Source: Bacteroidales bacterium (GTDB taxonomy: Bacteria > Bacteroidota > Bacteroidia > Bacteroidales > JAADJA01). From it: a DNA stretch of 35,382 nt. A model generated the notes under the pieces. The model did not search any database. It was not told where the DNA came from and saw nothing but the letters and a program-made list of their open reading frames with translations. The DNA lies in assembly GCA_016933115.1 (NCBI GenBank), contig JAFGBL010000093.1:1-35382 (forward strand). Direction: 5' to 3'. The stretch's first letter is position 1; every line of letters begins with the position of its first letter. This document shows, piece after piece, positions 15,915-24,542 of this stretch. Position numbers and translations under genes: made by a program.

Positions 15915-16961
15915 ATGAAAAACGCAACTCCCCGACAAATTGCCTGGATTTCTACCTTGAGTATCTCCGGTTTAGTACTTATTATTCTGATTATACTTAA
16001 GATTCTTTCATTCCAAATGCTGAATTGGTTGGTTGTTTTCATTACCCCTTTGATAATTTTGATTGCAGGTTATTTTATCTTCAATTATATTATGGAAAAT
16101 TTTATCTACCGGAAGATAAAGTTGATTTATAAAACCATTTATGACACTAAACTGCCTGCAGAAGAAAAAAAGGATAAATCCAGAAAAAAAAATGACCTGA
16201 TCGATTATGCCGAGTCGGAGGTGATTGAATGGAAGAAGAATATATCCAGGGAAATGACCAAGCAAAAGCAAATGGAAAATTACCGAAAGGAATTTCTTGG
16301 AAATGTATTTCATGAATTAAAAACACCGATTTTCAATATTCAGGGTTATCTGGAAACATTGGTTGACGGAGGGATCAAGGATGATGAGGTAAATATCAAG
16401 TTTTTAAAAAAGGCCCGGAAAAATGTTAACCGGATGGCAGAGATTGTCGATGACCTGCAGATGATCTCCAACCTGGAAGATGGGAGTTTTGCCTTATCCA
16501 TGAAAAAAATCGATATCACCAAAATGGTGTCAGAAATTCTGGAACAACATGAATTAAGGGCAGGGAAAAAGGACATTAAACTGGAGATCAAGGAGGGATG
16601 CGATAAATCCTTTATGGTGCTGGTCGACCGGGAACTGATCCTTCAGGTATTGAACAACCTGGTCACCAATTCCATTAAATACGGCAAAGGGGGAGGACGT
16701 ACACAGGTTGGAATTTATGATATGAATGAAAATATCCTTGTTGAAATCTCCGACAACGGGATTGGAATCGAACAAAAACATTTGCCCCGTATTTTTGAGC
16801 GGTTTTACAGGGTAGATAATGCCCGTTCGCGTGAAATGGGTGGATCGGGCCTGGGTCTTTCCATTGTAAAACACATCATCGAAGCCCACCATCAAACCAT
16901 TAATGTGCGTAGTGCTCCGGGAGTAGGAACCACTTTTGGATTTACCTTAAAAAAGGCTTAG
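15915..16961 (+). CDS. phoR: PhoR-like sensor histidine kinase lacking a large sensor domain
   Basis: 348 residues with two adjacent membrane segments (about 11-31 and 37-58) separated by only a few residues, so there is almost no extracytoplasmic domain. A charged coiled linker (about 65-125) leads to the dimerisation/phospho-acceptor domain with H133 in FHELKTPIFNIQGY. The ATPase domain has the N box (LNNLVTNSIKYG), DNGIGIEQ (G1), the F box (IFERFYRVD) and GGSGLGLSIVKHIIEAH (G2). I see no PAS domain between membrane and kinase, unlike E. coli PhoR. Such compact kinases generally sense through membrane or cytosolic partners; for PhoR that would be the PstSCAB-PhoU system, not in this window. 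The gene is co-transcribed with the regulator and convergent with batE only 18 bp away, with no visible terminator between them. Confidence 0.88.
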   Translation: MKNATPRQIAWISTLSISGLVLIILIILKILSFQMLNWLVVFITPLIILIAGYFIFNYIMENFIYRKIKLIYKTIYDTKLPAEEKKDKSRKKNDLIDYAESEVIEWKKNISREMTKQKQMENYRKEFLGNVFHELKTPIFNIQGYLETLVDGGIKDDEVNIKFLKKARKNVNRMAEIVDDLQMISNLEDGSFALSMKKIDITKMVSEILEQHELRAGKKDIKLEIKEGCDKSFMVLVDRELILQVLNNLVTNSIKYGKGGGRTQVGIYDMNENILVEISDNGIGIEQKHLPRIFERFYRVDNARSREMGGSGLGLSIVKHIIEAHHQTINVRSAPGVGTTFGFTLKKA

Positions 16962-16979
16962 AAAGTAATATTAAGGAAA

Positions 16980-17735
16980 TTAAATCTGCTTAATTGATTG
17001 TCCGGGAAGCCAACCCACACTGCCATTGGCAATCTTAATCTCATACCAGTCACCTACTTTTTCCATGATTTGCACTTTGGAACCTTCGTGTATGACAAAT
17101 AAATCAACGCTGTTGGGATTTGGTGAACTTTTAACGGTAATGGTCGGCGTGAATACAATCGCCTCTTTTTGTTTGGTAACCAGGTTATATTTTTTATAGG
17201 CTATCGTAAAACTGAAAATCGTAAAAAACAGAATGACCAATCCCGAATAAAAAGCCAGTTTCCTTATTTTCATCAGCTTCGACAGCAGGTAAAATGCCAG
17301 CAATACAAAGAAAAGGATGAATCCTCCGATGCTTATTTTTGCCCAGGTATTTGCCGAAAACATGTTATAAAGCGAACGCCACCATTCTTTCAGGAACAAT
17401 TCGGGTACCGGTTCGATTTTGTCTACAATTTTAGTATTGGCTATTTTCAGGTTGAAATTGATATCCTCATCGTTTGGCCTAAGTTTTTTTGCTTTTTCGT
17501 AATACAAAATAGCAGATGGTATGTCATTGGTTTTGAAGTAAGCATTGCCCAAATTATAGTAAAGATCCGACGATTCATATCCCTTGTCAACAATTTGCTG
17601 GTACAAATGAGCAGCATCTGCATACATTTCATTCGAATAGGCTGCATTTGCCTTAAAATAAAGGGTGTCGACCGGAAGAGCGATTGTACTCCCGATTAAT
17701 AAAAACAATATGATTATGCCAATCAGCTTTTTCAT
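16980..17735 (-). CDS. batE: BatE, TPR and SH3 membrane protein
   Basis: 251 residues: signal peptide 1-19, tetratricopeptide repeats about 20-105 (AAHLYQQIVDKGYESSDLYYNLGNAYFKTND), two membrane helices about 130-150 and 160-180, and a C-terminal bacterial SH3 domain about 190-251 (TVKSSPNPNS ... GSKVQIMEKVGDWYEIKIANGSVGWL). This architecture and its place as last gene after batD match BatE of Bacteroides-type aerotolerance operons. It starts 9 bp after the batD stop. It is predicted at the cytoplasmic membrane with the TPRs facing the periplasm. The exact biochemical role of Bat proteins is not established. Confidence 0.9.
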   Translation of the reverse strand: MKKLIGIIILFLLIGSTIALPVDTLYFKANAAYSNEMYADAAHLYQQIVDKGYESSDLYYNLGNAYFKTNDIPSAILYYEKAKKLRPNDEDINFNLKIANTKIVDKIEPVPELFLKEWWRSLYNMFSANTWAKISIGGFILFFVLLAFYLLSKLMKIRKLAFYSGLVILFFTIFSFTIAYKKYNLVTKQKEAIVFTPTITVKSSPNPNSVDLFVIHEGSKVQIMEKVGDWYEIKIANGSVGWLPGQSIKQI

Positions 17736-17744
17736 TTTTCACCT

Positions 17745-19607
17745 TTATTTTAATTCACTTTCCATTTTGCTGATGATGTTTACCGATTCAATATATATTT
17801 TTTCCATCTCAACTGTGCTATCTCCTGGTGCAAACCGCGCAAACTCACAATTATTCAGCGTGTCGATGAACCGGTTCAGGGTATTCTCATCCACATCTCT
17901 TTGTTGAAGGGTTTCAGAAACGGTTGTCATGGAGAGGTTAGACAGCGGAATACTGAATTTATCGCTCAGGTAACCCCACAATGCCTGCGATACCTCCACG
18001 TAAAACTCATCCTTTTTGTTTTCCTTAAGGAATCCCTGTGCTTTTTTCATCCTTTTCTTTGCAACTTTTGTAGCCTTACGGTTCCTCATCAACGCGATAT
18101 TGCTCCTCTTTTTCAATTCATTTTTCCAGATGATGGTAAAAGCAATAAAAAGAATAACCGGTAAAATCAGCAGTATATAGAAAATTCCGGATCCGAAAAA
18201 GTAAGAACCTACTATCCGGAGATCTGGATTCATGGTTCGGATAAAGCGGATGTCGGAACCAATATATTTGATATCGGCCTGGTTCACACCACTGTAGCTG
18301 ATATTTGTTGCAGTCCCTTCGCCTTTCTCCACGTCTATATTGTACTCGGGTGATGTCAGAATTTTATACTGTTTGCTTTTCAGGTCAAAATAGCTGAAGT
18401 TAACCTTATCGATCGTAAATTTACCTGGGTTCCTCGGGATAATAAGATATTCAAAGGTTTTGCTTCCCGAAACTCCGTTTTGCGTCGTATTGATGTTCTT
18501 TGTTACCTTTGGATCATAAACTTCGAAATCAGGTGGGAAAGTAACATTTATCCTATCAATCAGCTCTACATTCCCGGTTCCGCTAACCGTAAATTTCAGG
18601 TTCAGGGCTTCGTTCGCTTTCAACTGTGTTTTGTCGATGGAGGAGCTGAAATTGAAATCTCCGACACCACCACTAAAGTTTGCCGGCTTATTGCTGGTTG
18701 GCAGGGCTTTGACATTTATTTTCAATCCATTTGATGTCAGCGGAACTTCTACTGTCCGGTAACGGTTGAAGAAAGGGTCATTGAAAAAGTTGTCGAAAAA
18801 CGGGTCACGCGAACGCTGCTGGTTTTGGGCCCTCACCTGTGCCTGAATGTTCAGTTCGACCGGATCGATTACAATATCACCGCTTCGTTGCGGAAAAAGG
18901 GCTGCTTTTTTAAGTTCAGCAACATTGTACTGCTGGCCATTGTAAGTTTCGGTATATTGTAAATATGATTTACGGTCTCTCATCAGATCACTTACCCAAA
19001 AGCCTTTAAAAGAAGGCTCCTTAATAAAATCCGGTGCCGAAACATTGATCCGGAAATATAGTTTGTAGGTGACAACGATTTGTTCTCCCTGATAGGGATT
19101 TGTTTTATTGACTACTGCCCTCACAAAAACATCATCTTTTAAGTTTTCCGTATCCTGAGTAGTTCCCGTACTCCCCTGGTTTTGCGTACCTTGTTGGGTT
19201 CCTTGCTGGGATTGTGTGTCGCCCTTTACCACCTGTATTTTTACAGCATTTGATTCGTAGGTCTTACCATCTAAATTTACCTTGGCAGGAGGTATTTCAA
19301 ATAAACCTTCGTCGTTTCCGGCGGACAGGAGATAGGTAAAAGTCAGTTCGACCGACTGGCTCACTTTACCGTTGATGATCTGGATACTTGAACTCTGGGA
19401 TGAGCTGGGGCCGCTAAGCACCCTGAAATTTTCAATCTGGGGTCCCCTGAACCCTGAACCTTCAGCATTGAGTGTATAGATCAGGTTGAAGCGTTCGCCG
19501 GTACGGACAACATTTTTGGCCGTAGCCTGAAAATTCACATCTTGAGCCACCCCTTGTATAGCAAAGAGTATCGTACAAAGTAATATGTTTAAAGTGAATT
19601 TCCTCAT
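17745..19607 (-). CDS. batD: BatD, oxygen-tolerance protein
   Basis: 620 residues: signal peptide 1-21, a long periplasmic part of beta-sandwich (Ig-like) segments to about residue 440, including FQATAKNVVRTGERFNLIYTLN at the start and NPYQGEQIVVTYKLYF near 170, one membrane helix about 452-472 (FYILLILPVILFIAFTII), and a cytoplasmic helical tail. A Gln/Gly/Thr-rich linker lies about 131-152. The profile matches the BatD (oxygen tolerance) family, and the gene sits between batC and batE. The segment RAQNQQRSRDPFFDNFFNDPFF (about 255-276) is a disordered, aromatic insert typical of the family in Bacteroidota. Function is known only at the level of operon phenotypes (aerotolerance, fitness). 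Confidence 0.9.
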   Translation of the reverse strand: MRKFTLNILLCTILFAIQGVAQDVNFQATAKNVVRTGERFNLIYTLNAEGSGFRGPQIENFRVLSGPSSSQSSSIQIINGKVSQSVELTFTYLLSAGNDEGLFEIPPAKVNLDGKTYESNAVKIQVVKGDTQSQQGTQQGTQNQGSTGTTQDTENLKDDVFVRAVVNKTNPYQGEQIVVTYKLYFRINVSAPDFIKEPSFKGFWVSDLMRDRKSYLQYTETYNGQQYNVAELKKAALFPQRSGDIVIDPVELNIQAQVRAQNQQRSRDPFFDNFFNDPFFNRYRTVEVPLTSNGLKINVKALPTSNKPANFSGGVGDFNFSSSIDKTQLKANEALNLKFTVSGTGNVELIDRINVTFPPDFEVYDPKVTKNINTTQNGVSGSKTFEYLIIPRNPGKFTIDKVNFSYFDLKSKQYKILTSPEYNIDVEKGEGTATNISYSGVNQADIKYIGSDIRFIRTMNPDLRIVGSYFFGSGIFYILLILPVILFIAFTIIWKNELKKRSNIALMRNRKATKVAKKRMKKAQGFLKENKKDEFYVEVSQALWGYLSDKFSIPLSNLSMTTVSETLQQRDVDENTLNRFIDTLNNCEFARFAPGDSTVEMEKIYIESVNIISKMESELK

Positions 19608-19665
19608 GTCCTAATCAACGGCAAAATTATTTAATTATCATATGGTTCTTCAATTTATTTCAAAA

Positions 19666-20454
19666 TTACCAATCCTTTTCAACCTTTTTTGCCCGTGTAG
19701 CCTGCATTTGCTGAATCCGGACCTTCTCCAACGTTTTATTCTCATCATTTTTAAGTGCCTGAAGCATACGCTCCGCATCCTGCTTTGAAATTTGCTGTGG
19801 CTGCTGCTGTTGCTGGCTGTTTTGCTGCTGTTTTTCCTGTTGCTGCTGATTTTGTTCCTGATTCTGTTGTTGTTGATCTTTTTGATCCTGCTCCTGTTCC
19901 TGTTGATCCTGCTTTTGCTGGTCTTTTTGATCCTGTTGCTGATCCTCGTTTTGATCCTGTTCCTTATTTTGCTGCTCCTGCTGTTGCTGTTGCAGCTTTT
20001 TCATCGCGTAAGCCAGGTTGTATTTGGCATCCAAATCATCAGGATTGTTGCGCAATGCATTTTTATAAGCTTCTACACTTTCAGCGTACTTTTCCGATTT
20101 TAACAATGAATTCCCAAGGTTATACCAGGCATCTGCCCTGGCATCTTTACCTGTCTCACGGGCTGTTAAATTGTTGTATAATTTTGTAGCATCTTCATAG
20201 TTTTCCTGTTTGTACAAAGCACCGCCCAGGTTATACTGGCCTTTGTACGATTCGGGGCTCTTTTCCAAAGCCTTCATATAATCCACTTCAGCTTCCTTAT
20301 AGTTTTTTTCTTCGTACTCGTTGTTGCCATTGCGGATATACTTGTTTTCTTTTTGTGCATAAGCGGCCGAAGTAAAAACCAATAATATCCAAACCAGTTT
20401 TTTCAAAACCGATAGGATCAGGATTTGCCGAAAATATTTAAATTGCTTAACCAT
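19666..20454 (-). CDS. batC: BatC, TPR protein with Gln-rich tail
   Basis: Signal peptide, tetratricopeptide repeats about 35-150 (NEYEEKNYKEAEVDYMKALEKSPES, then AWYNLGNSLLKSEKYAESVEAYKNAL), and a 67-residue tract made almost wholly of Q, E, D, K and N (155-221), then a short basic tail ending in KDW. It is probably a periplasmic scaffold for BatA/BatB. Start choice: ATG 20454 overlaps batB by 37 bp and gives an unusually long n-region. A TTG at 20406 would start MKKLVWILLVFTSAAYAQ, a textbook signal peptide, and leave an 11-bp gap after batB, so the true protein may be 246 residues. The larger frame is given because ATG is the commoner start. Confidence 0.88.
   Translation of the reverse strand: MVKQFKYFRQILILSVLKKLVWILLVFTSAAYAQKENKYIRNGNNEYEEKNYKEAEVDYMKALEKSPESYKGQYNLGGALYKQENYEDATKLYNNLTARETGKDARADAWYNLGNSLLKSEKYAESVEAYKNALRNNPDDLDAKYNLAYAMKKLQQQQQEQQNKEQDQNEDQQQDQKDQQKQDQQEQEQDQKDQQQQNQEQNQQQQEKQQQNSQQQQQPQQISKQDAERMLQALKNDENKTLEKVRIQQMQATRAKKVEKDW
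19792..19992 (-). repeat. Gln-rich low-complexity coding tract
   Basis: About 200 bp of CAG/CAA with GAT, GAA and AAG codons encode residues 155-221 of BatC. Internal repeats such as DQKDQQ recur. The opposite strand reads as an artificial Leu-rich frame and is not a gene. Confidence 0.85.
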
Positions 20455-21458
20455 TTACTTTTTCTTTCAAAAATTAATAATTCGATGATCAGAAATATCA
20501 GGCTTACCGCGATAAAATACTGGAACCTGTCTTCATAATCGCTGAACATTTTACTTTCGAATTCAGTTTTTTCGAGGGAATTTATTTCTTCATAAACCTT
20601 GCTTAATCCTGCCTGTGTGTTGTTGGCCCTCACATAAACACCATTTCCTGCCGAAGCGATTTGCTGTAGCATGCTTTCATTGAGTTTTGTCACCACGGTA
20701 TTTCCCTGCATATCCTTTTTGTAGCCTACCTGCCGGTTGTATTGATCATATTCAGGAATGGGTGTTCCCTCAGTTAACCCCATTCCAATCGTATAAACGT
20801 AAATCCCCTTTTTTGCGGCTTCTTCGGCAGCATCAACAGCATTATCCTCGTGGTTTTCACCATCAGTAATTACGATGATCGCCCGGCTGTGCGATTCATC
20901 ATCAAATGAACCGGCGGAGAGTTCGATTGCCTTTCCGATCGCAGTCCCTTGTGTAGGTACAACCTTTGTATTGATGGTCGTTAAAAACATCTTGGCTGCC
21001 GAGTAATCAGTGGTAATAGGCAATTGTACATAAGCATTTCCAGCAAAAACCACAATCCCGATCCGGTCATTCCCCAGTTTATCGATCAATTTGGAAATGG
21101 CCTGCTTGGCCCTTTCCAGCCTGTTCGGTTTGATGTCCTGAGCCAACATACTATTCGAAACATCCAGCGCGATCATGATATCGATCCCTTTTCTTTCTCC
21201 TTCGATCAGTTTCGAACCGATTTGCGGGTTGGCCAGGCCAATGATCAGGAAAATGTATGCGATCATTAATATTATGAACTTGGTTATTATTTTGCTGTTG
21301 GACAATCCGGGTAAAAGCCTTCGGATAATTACCCAGTCGCCGAAGCTTCTCAATGAACTACTTTTCCGGTAAAGCATCCAGATGAATAATGCGGTCAGAG
21401 CCGGGACCAGGATCAAGGCATATAAAATGTCGCTATGTTCGAATCGAAATATATTCAT
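20418..21458 (-). CDS. batB: BatB, membrane-anchored von Willebrand A protein
   Basis: 346 residues: two N-terminal helices (about 9-27 and 58-76), a von Willebrand factor A domain about 90-290 with the metal-binding MIDAS motif D-V-S-N-S (ALDVSNSMLAQDIKPNRLERAK), the GTAIGKAIELSAGSF threonine and VITDGENHEDNA aspartate, and a C-terminal helix about 314-330. This topology (helix, helix, vWA, helix) is that of BatA/BatB. It follows batA by 29 bp and precedes the TPR gene batC, which identifies it as batB. The domain faces the periplasm in the usual model and probably binds other Bat proteins through the metal site. Confidence 0.93.
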   Translation of the reverse strand: MNIFRFEHSDILYALILVPALTALFIWMLYRKSSSLRSFGDWVIIRRLLPGLSNSKIITKFIILMIAYIFLIIGLANPQIGSKLIEGERKGIDIMIALDVSNSMLAQDIKPNRLERAKQAISKLIDKLGNDRIGIVVFAGNAYVQLPITTDYSAAKMFLTTINTKVVPTQGTAIGKAIELSAGSFDDESHSRAIIVITDGENHEDNAVDAAEEAAKKGIYVYTIGMGLTEGTPIPEYDQYNRQVGYKKDMQGNTVVTKLNESMLQQIASAGNGVYVRANNTQAGLSKVYEEINSLEKTEFESKMFSDYEDRFQYFIAVSLIFLIIELLIFERKSKWLSNLNIFGKS

Positions 21459-21487
21459 TTAACAGTTCATCATCAAATTATCAAATT

Positions 21488-22483
21488 TTATGTTGTTGTC
21501 CTGAAAAATGTAAACCTCAGTACAATTTCCAACGTGATCAATATAAAAGCAACGAGGGCATAAATAAAAAATTCTTCATTTTTTTTCTGGAATTCCGTTA
21601 CATCGATTTTGGATTTTTCCAGTTTATCAATTTCACCGTAAATTTCTCTCAGCTTCTCGTTGCTGGTTGCCCTGAAATACCTGCCATCTGTCATTTCAGC
21701 CACCTGTTGCAGAAGATTTTCATCAATTTTTACCTCCATATCCCGAACCTCCATGCCAAAGGGTGTCTGAACCGGGTAAGGAGCCATTCCAATGGTTCCA
21801 ACCCCAATGGTGTAAATCCGGACGCCGTAAATCCTGGCAATTTCAGCTGCTGAAAGCGGATCGAGCGAACCCATGTTATTTACGCCATCGGTCAACAGAA
21901 TAATAACTTTACTCACTGCTTTGCTGTCTTTGAGCCTGCTGACGGCAGTAGCCAATCCGTCCCCAATGGCGGTCCCATCCTCTATCATACCACTCTTGAC
22001 GTCCTTGAACAGGTTTTTGATGACGGTATGATCCGTTGTTAAAGGACATTGTGTAAAGGCCTCCCCACTGAAAATTACCAGTCCGAAACGGTCGTTTGGC
22101 CTACCTGAGATGAATTCCGAGGCAACCTCTTTTGCAGCTTCAAGCCTGTCGGGTTTCAGGTCCATGGCAAGCATACTTCCCGATACATCAAGCGCCATTA
22201 CAATGTCGATTCCCTCGATGGTAACATCCTGCCTGCTCGAAGTTGATTGTGGCCGGGCAATTGCAATGATCAGCAATCCGATGGCAACCAACCGGAAAAC
22301 ATACAATGAAAAGTAAAGATATTGCTTAAAGCTTCTGGGAGTAGCCTCAAAACTTGCCGTTGATGAAACCTGTATCTCTGCATGATCCCTGACATACCGG
22401 TACCAATACCAACCTGCCAGCAAGGGAATCACCAGCAAGAAGTATAAAAATTCCGGTTTTGCAAATTCAATATTACTGAACAT
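21488..22483 (-). CDS. batA: BatA, membrane-anchored von Willebrand A protein
   Basis: 331 residues with the same plan as BatB: N-terminal helices (about 11-26 and 56-73), vWA domain about 88-290 with the MIDAS motif (DIVMALDVSGSMLAMDLKPDRLEAAK), GTAIGDGLATAVSRL and LLTDGVNNMG, and a C-terminal helix about 308-328 ending in a short basic tail. It is paralogous to the next gene. The start overlaps the previous gene by 11 bp, indicating tight coupling. A Bacteroides fragilis aerotolerance phenotype gave the family its name; the molecular activity is unresolved. Confidence 0.93.
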   Translation of the reverse strand: MFSNIEFAKPEFLYFLLVIPLLAGWYWYRYVRDHAEIQVSSTASFEATPRSFKQYLYFSLYVFRLVAIGLLIIAIARPQSTSSRQDVTIEGIDIVMALDVSGSMLAMDLKPDRLEAAKEVASEFISGRPNDRFGLVIFSGEAFTQCPLTTDHTVIKNLFKDVKSGMIEDGTAIGDGLATAVSRLKDSKAVSKVIILLTDGVNNMGSLDPLSAAEIARIYGVRIYTIGVGTIGMAPYPVQTPFGMEVRDMEVKIDENLLQQVAEMTDGRYFRATSNEKLREIYGEIDKLEKSKIDVTEFQKKNEEFFIYALVAFILITLEIVLRFTFFRTTT

Positions 22484-23546
22484 CCTTTCCCTCCTTATCT
22501 TGTTTCAATCCAGGAATATCATTTTCTACAGGTGAATTTTCGGTATTATTTTCCTTAGTATCTTCTAACGTGGTTTGCATGCTATTCGCCAATGTAACTT
22601 CGGAACCATTCTGTGGACCGGTATACATGGTTTCTTTTACAAAATCAATGGCGTTGTTCAGGCTGGCATCATGCTCCAGCGGAAGCGGTTGTTCTTTTGC
22701 AAACTTAACGAGATCTGCAAGCATCAGGGTTGCCCGAAGCTTGCTTTTTGCCTGTTCATTGGTTGAAGTTGCATTTATCGCCTCCATTATTTCATCAGAG
22801 GTGAACTCCATCGCATGCACCTGGAACCTTCCATGAATGTATTCCCTGATGATGTCCGTCAGTTCGGTATGGTATTCTTTGATATGGCCGTTCTGCCATA
22901 GTTTTTTATACCGCAATGATTCCAATGCATCCAATGCAATACGATGAGGTGGAAGTTTGGGCTTGGAAGCCACTTTGAAAATGGGTTCGGCTTTTTTCCT
23001 TTTTTTCAGATAATAGAAAACAAAAAACCCGATTGCCGCAAAGGCGACAAATCCGATTATCCAGGGCAGGGCTTCCCGAAAGGTAAATGGGGCTCGCAAG
23101 GGATCTTTGATGTCCTTGATATCTGCCTGTAAATCGACGGGCGGATTTGAAACCTGAAGCAGTTGGGCATCGGTCTCTGTAAAATGTGTAGTTGAATCGC
23201 CCGGTTTTATCCAGTTAAACCTGAATGGCGGAATGGCAAAATACCCTGAATCGAAACTTGTGATTTGAATGGTTTGCCGCAGCAGGATGTTATTCTGATC
23301 TTCACTGTAGACGGTATCTATGGCAGATTTACCGAGGATTTCAATTTCCGAGATGATTGTATCTCCGATCACCGGCCATTGCACTTGATAACCCGCTGGC
23401 CCATTATAGGCTAAGGTTAGGTTAACCTGGTCACCGATCAGGATGGCATTGGTATCAATGGATAGGGTAGCCTGTGGTTGAGCTGCCAGTTCTCCGGCAC
23501 CTACGATCGAAATCAATAAAATCAATATTTTGTAATAGATTTTCAT
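22473..23546 (-). CDS. BatD-related membrane protein of the Bat operon
   Basis: 357 residues: signal peptide about 1-22, a periplasmic beta-sandwich domain about 25-135 (ATLSIDTNAILIGDQVNLTLAY, FDSGYFAIPPFRF) resembling the BatD N-terminal module, one membrane helix about 161-180 followed by KKRKK, a cytoplasmic helical domain about 190-315 (LDALESLRYKKLWQNGHIKEYHTELTDIIREYI), and an acidic, Asn-rich tail. This gene regularly occupies the slot between DUF58 and batA in Bacteroidota. The cytoplasmic part resembles DUF4381-type sequences. It starts 1 bp after the DUF58 stop and overlaps batA by 11 bp. No enzymatic motif is apparent. Confidence 0.82.
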   Translation of the reverse strand: MKIYYKILILLISIVGAGELAAQPQATLSIDTNAILIGDQVNLTLAYNGPAGYQVQWPVIGDTIISEIEILGKSAIDTVYSEDQNNILLRQTIQITSFDSGYFAIPPFRFNWIKPGDSTTHFTETDAQLLQVSNPPVDLQADIKDIKDPLRAPFTFREALPWIIGFVAFAAIGFFVFYYLKKRKKAEPIFKVASKPKLPPHRIALDALESLRYKKLWQNGHIKEYHTELTDIIREYIHGRFQVHAMEFTSDEIMEAINATSTNEQAKSKLRATLMLADLVKFAKEQPLPLEHDASLNNAIDFVKETMYTGPQNGSEVTLANSMQTTLEDTKENNTENSPVENDIPGLKQDKEGKDVQ

Positions 23547-23547
23547 C

Positions 23548-24423
23548 TTAAAATCTGGCTTCCCTTCGTTTAAACAGATTTACCAACGGTTTCACATAAT
23601 CCTGATCGGTTCGGATCAGCGCAGAATCGATGCCACTTCTTAGGAACAGCGTGTTCAGGTAATGGTCGTGTTCTTTCCACCAGTTTTTATAATTTTCCCT
23701 GACTTTGCTGCTTGTCGTATCTACCCACATTTTTTTACCGGTTTCCTTATTGTAAACTTTAATCAAACCCATTTTCGGCAGATCTTCCTCACGTTGATCA
23801 TAAATCCGGAGGGCCACAATATCGTGTTTATTGCCGGCAATTTTAAGCGCATTCTCAAATCCCCGGTCCATAAAGTCGGAAATGATAAAAGCCGTGCAAC
23901 GTTTTTTGATGGCATTGGTGAGGTAACGCAACCCTTCGGCAATATTCGTTTTTTGGCTCTCCGGGTGAAAATCGATCAGTTCGCGGATGATCCTCAGGAT
24001 GTGTGAAGTTCCTTTTTTCGGTGGAATGAATTTTTCGACTTTGTCGCTGAAAAAGATCACACCCACCTTGTCGTTGTTTTGTATGGCTGAAAAGGCCAGA
24101 ACAGCAGCAATTTCGGTCATTTGCTCTTCCTTCAGCTGTTGTTTTGTTCCGAATTCATTGGAACCGCTTACATCAATAAGCAATAACACCGTCAGTTCCC
24201 GCTCTTCTTCAAAAATTTTGATATATGGATGGTTGAACCGTGCAGTTACGTTCCAGTCGATGCTGCGGATGTCATCGCCATACTGGTATTCCCGAACCTC
24301 ACTGAAGGCCATACCCCGCCCCTTAAAACTGCTGTGGTAGTGCCCCGAGAAGATCTGGTGCGACAAACCGCGTGTTTTGATCTCTATTTTACGTACCTTT
24401 TTGAATATGTCTTTTGTATCCAC
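23548..24423 (-). CDS. DUF58 vWA-like protein of the MoxR/Bat operon
   Basis: 291 residues, soluble, with no signal peptide. The N-terminal half holds the DUF58 signature (GHYHSSFKGRGMAFSEVREYQYGDDIRSIDWNVTAR style run about 28-61) followed by a vWA-like fold with DVSGS (about 88-92) in MIDAS position, TNIAEGLRYL and FIISDFMD. DUF58 proteins pair with MoxR-type AAA+ ATPases. It lies 119 bp downstream of moxR, separated by an inverted-repeat spacer, and 1 bp before the next gene. Probably a cytoplasmic partner linking the ATPase to BatA/BatB. Confidence 0.92.
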   Translation of the reverse strand: MDTKDIFKKVRKIEIKTRGLSHQIFSGHYHSSFKGRGMAFSEVREYQYGDDIRSIDWNVTARFNHPYIKIFEEERELTVLLLIDVSGSNEFGTKQQLKEEQMTEIAAVLAFSAIQNNDKVGVIFFSDKVEKFIPPKKGTSHILRIIRELIDFHPESQKTNIAEGLRYLTNAIKKRCTAFIISDFMDRGFENALKIAGNKHDIVALRIYDQREEDLPKMGLIKVYNKETGKKMWVDTTSSKVRENYKNWWKEHDHYLNTLFLRSGIDSALIRTDQDYVKPLVNLFKRREARF

Positions 24424-24458
24424 AAAGCTAAGTTTAGGGTTCAGTGTTATGAGTTTTG

Positions 24459-24541
24459 AGTTCTGGGTTCAATCTTCTGAGTTCAGAGTTTTGGGTTAAA
24501 CCAATAAAAACCCCAAAACACGAAACCCAGAACCCAGAACT
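24459..24541. repeat. Nested inverted repeat in the moxR-DUF58 spacer
   Basis: The outer arms AGTTCTGGGTTC (24459-24470) and its exact complement (24530-24541) enclose the inner arms GTTTTGGG (24488-24495) and CCCAAAAC (24512-24519). The spacer also has degenerate GAGTTYTG direct repeats from about 24451. There is no T-run after it on the minus strand, so it is probably not a terminator. Confidence 0.75.
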
Positions 24542-24542
24542 A

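Noticed and set aside
19792-20103. Leu-rich plus-strand open frame
   Set aside because: It is the antisense of the Gln-rich tract of batC; composition alone explains it.
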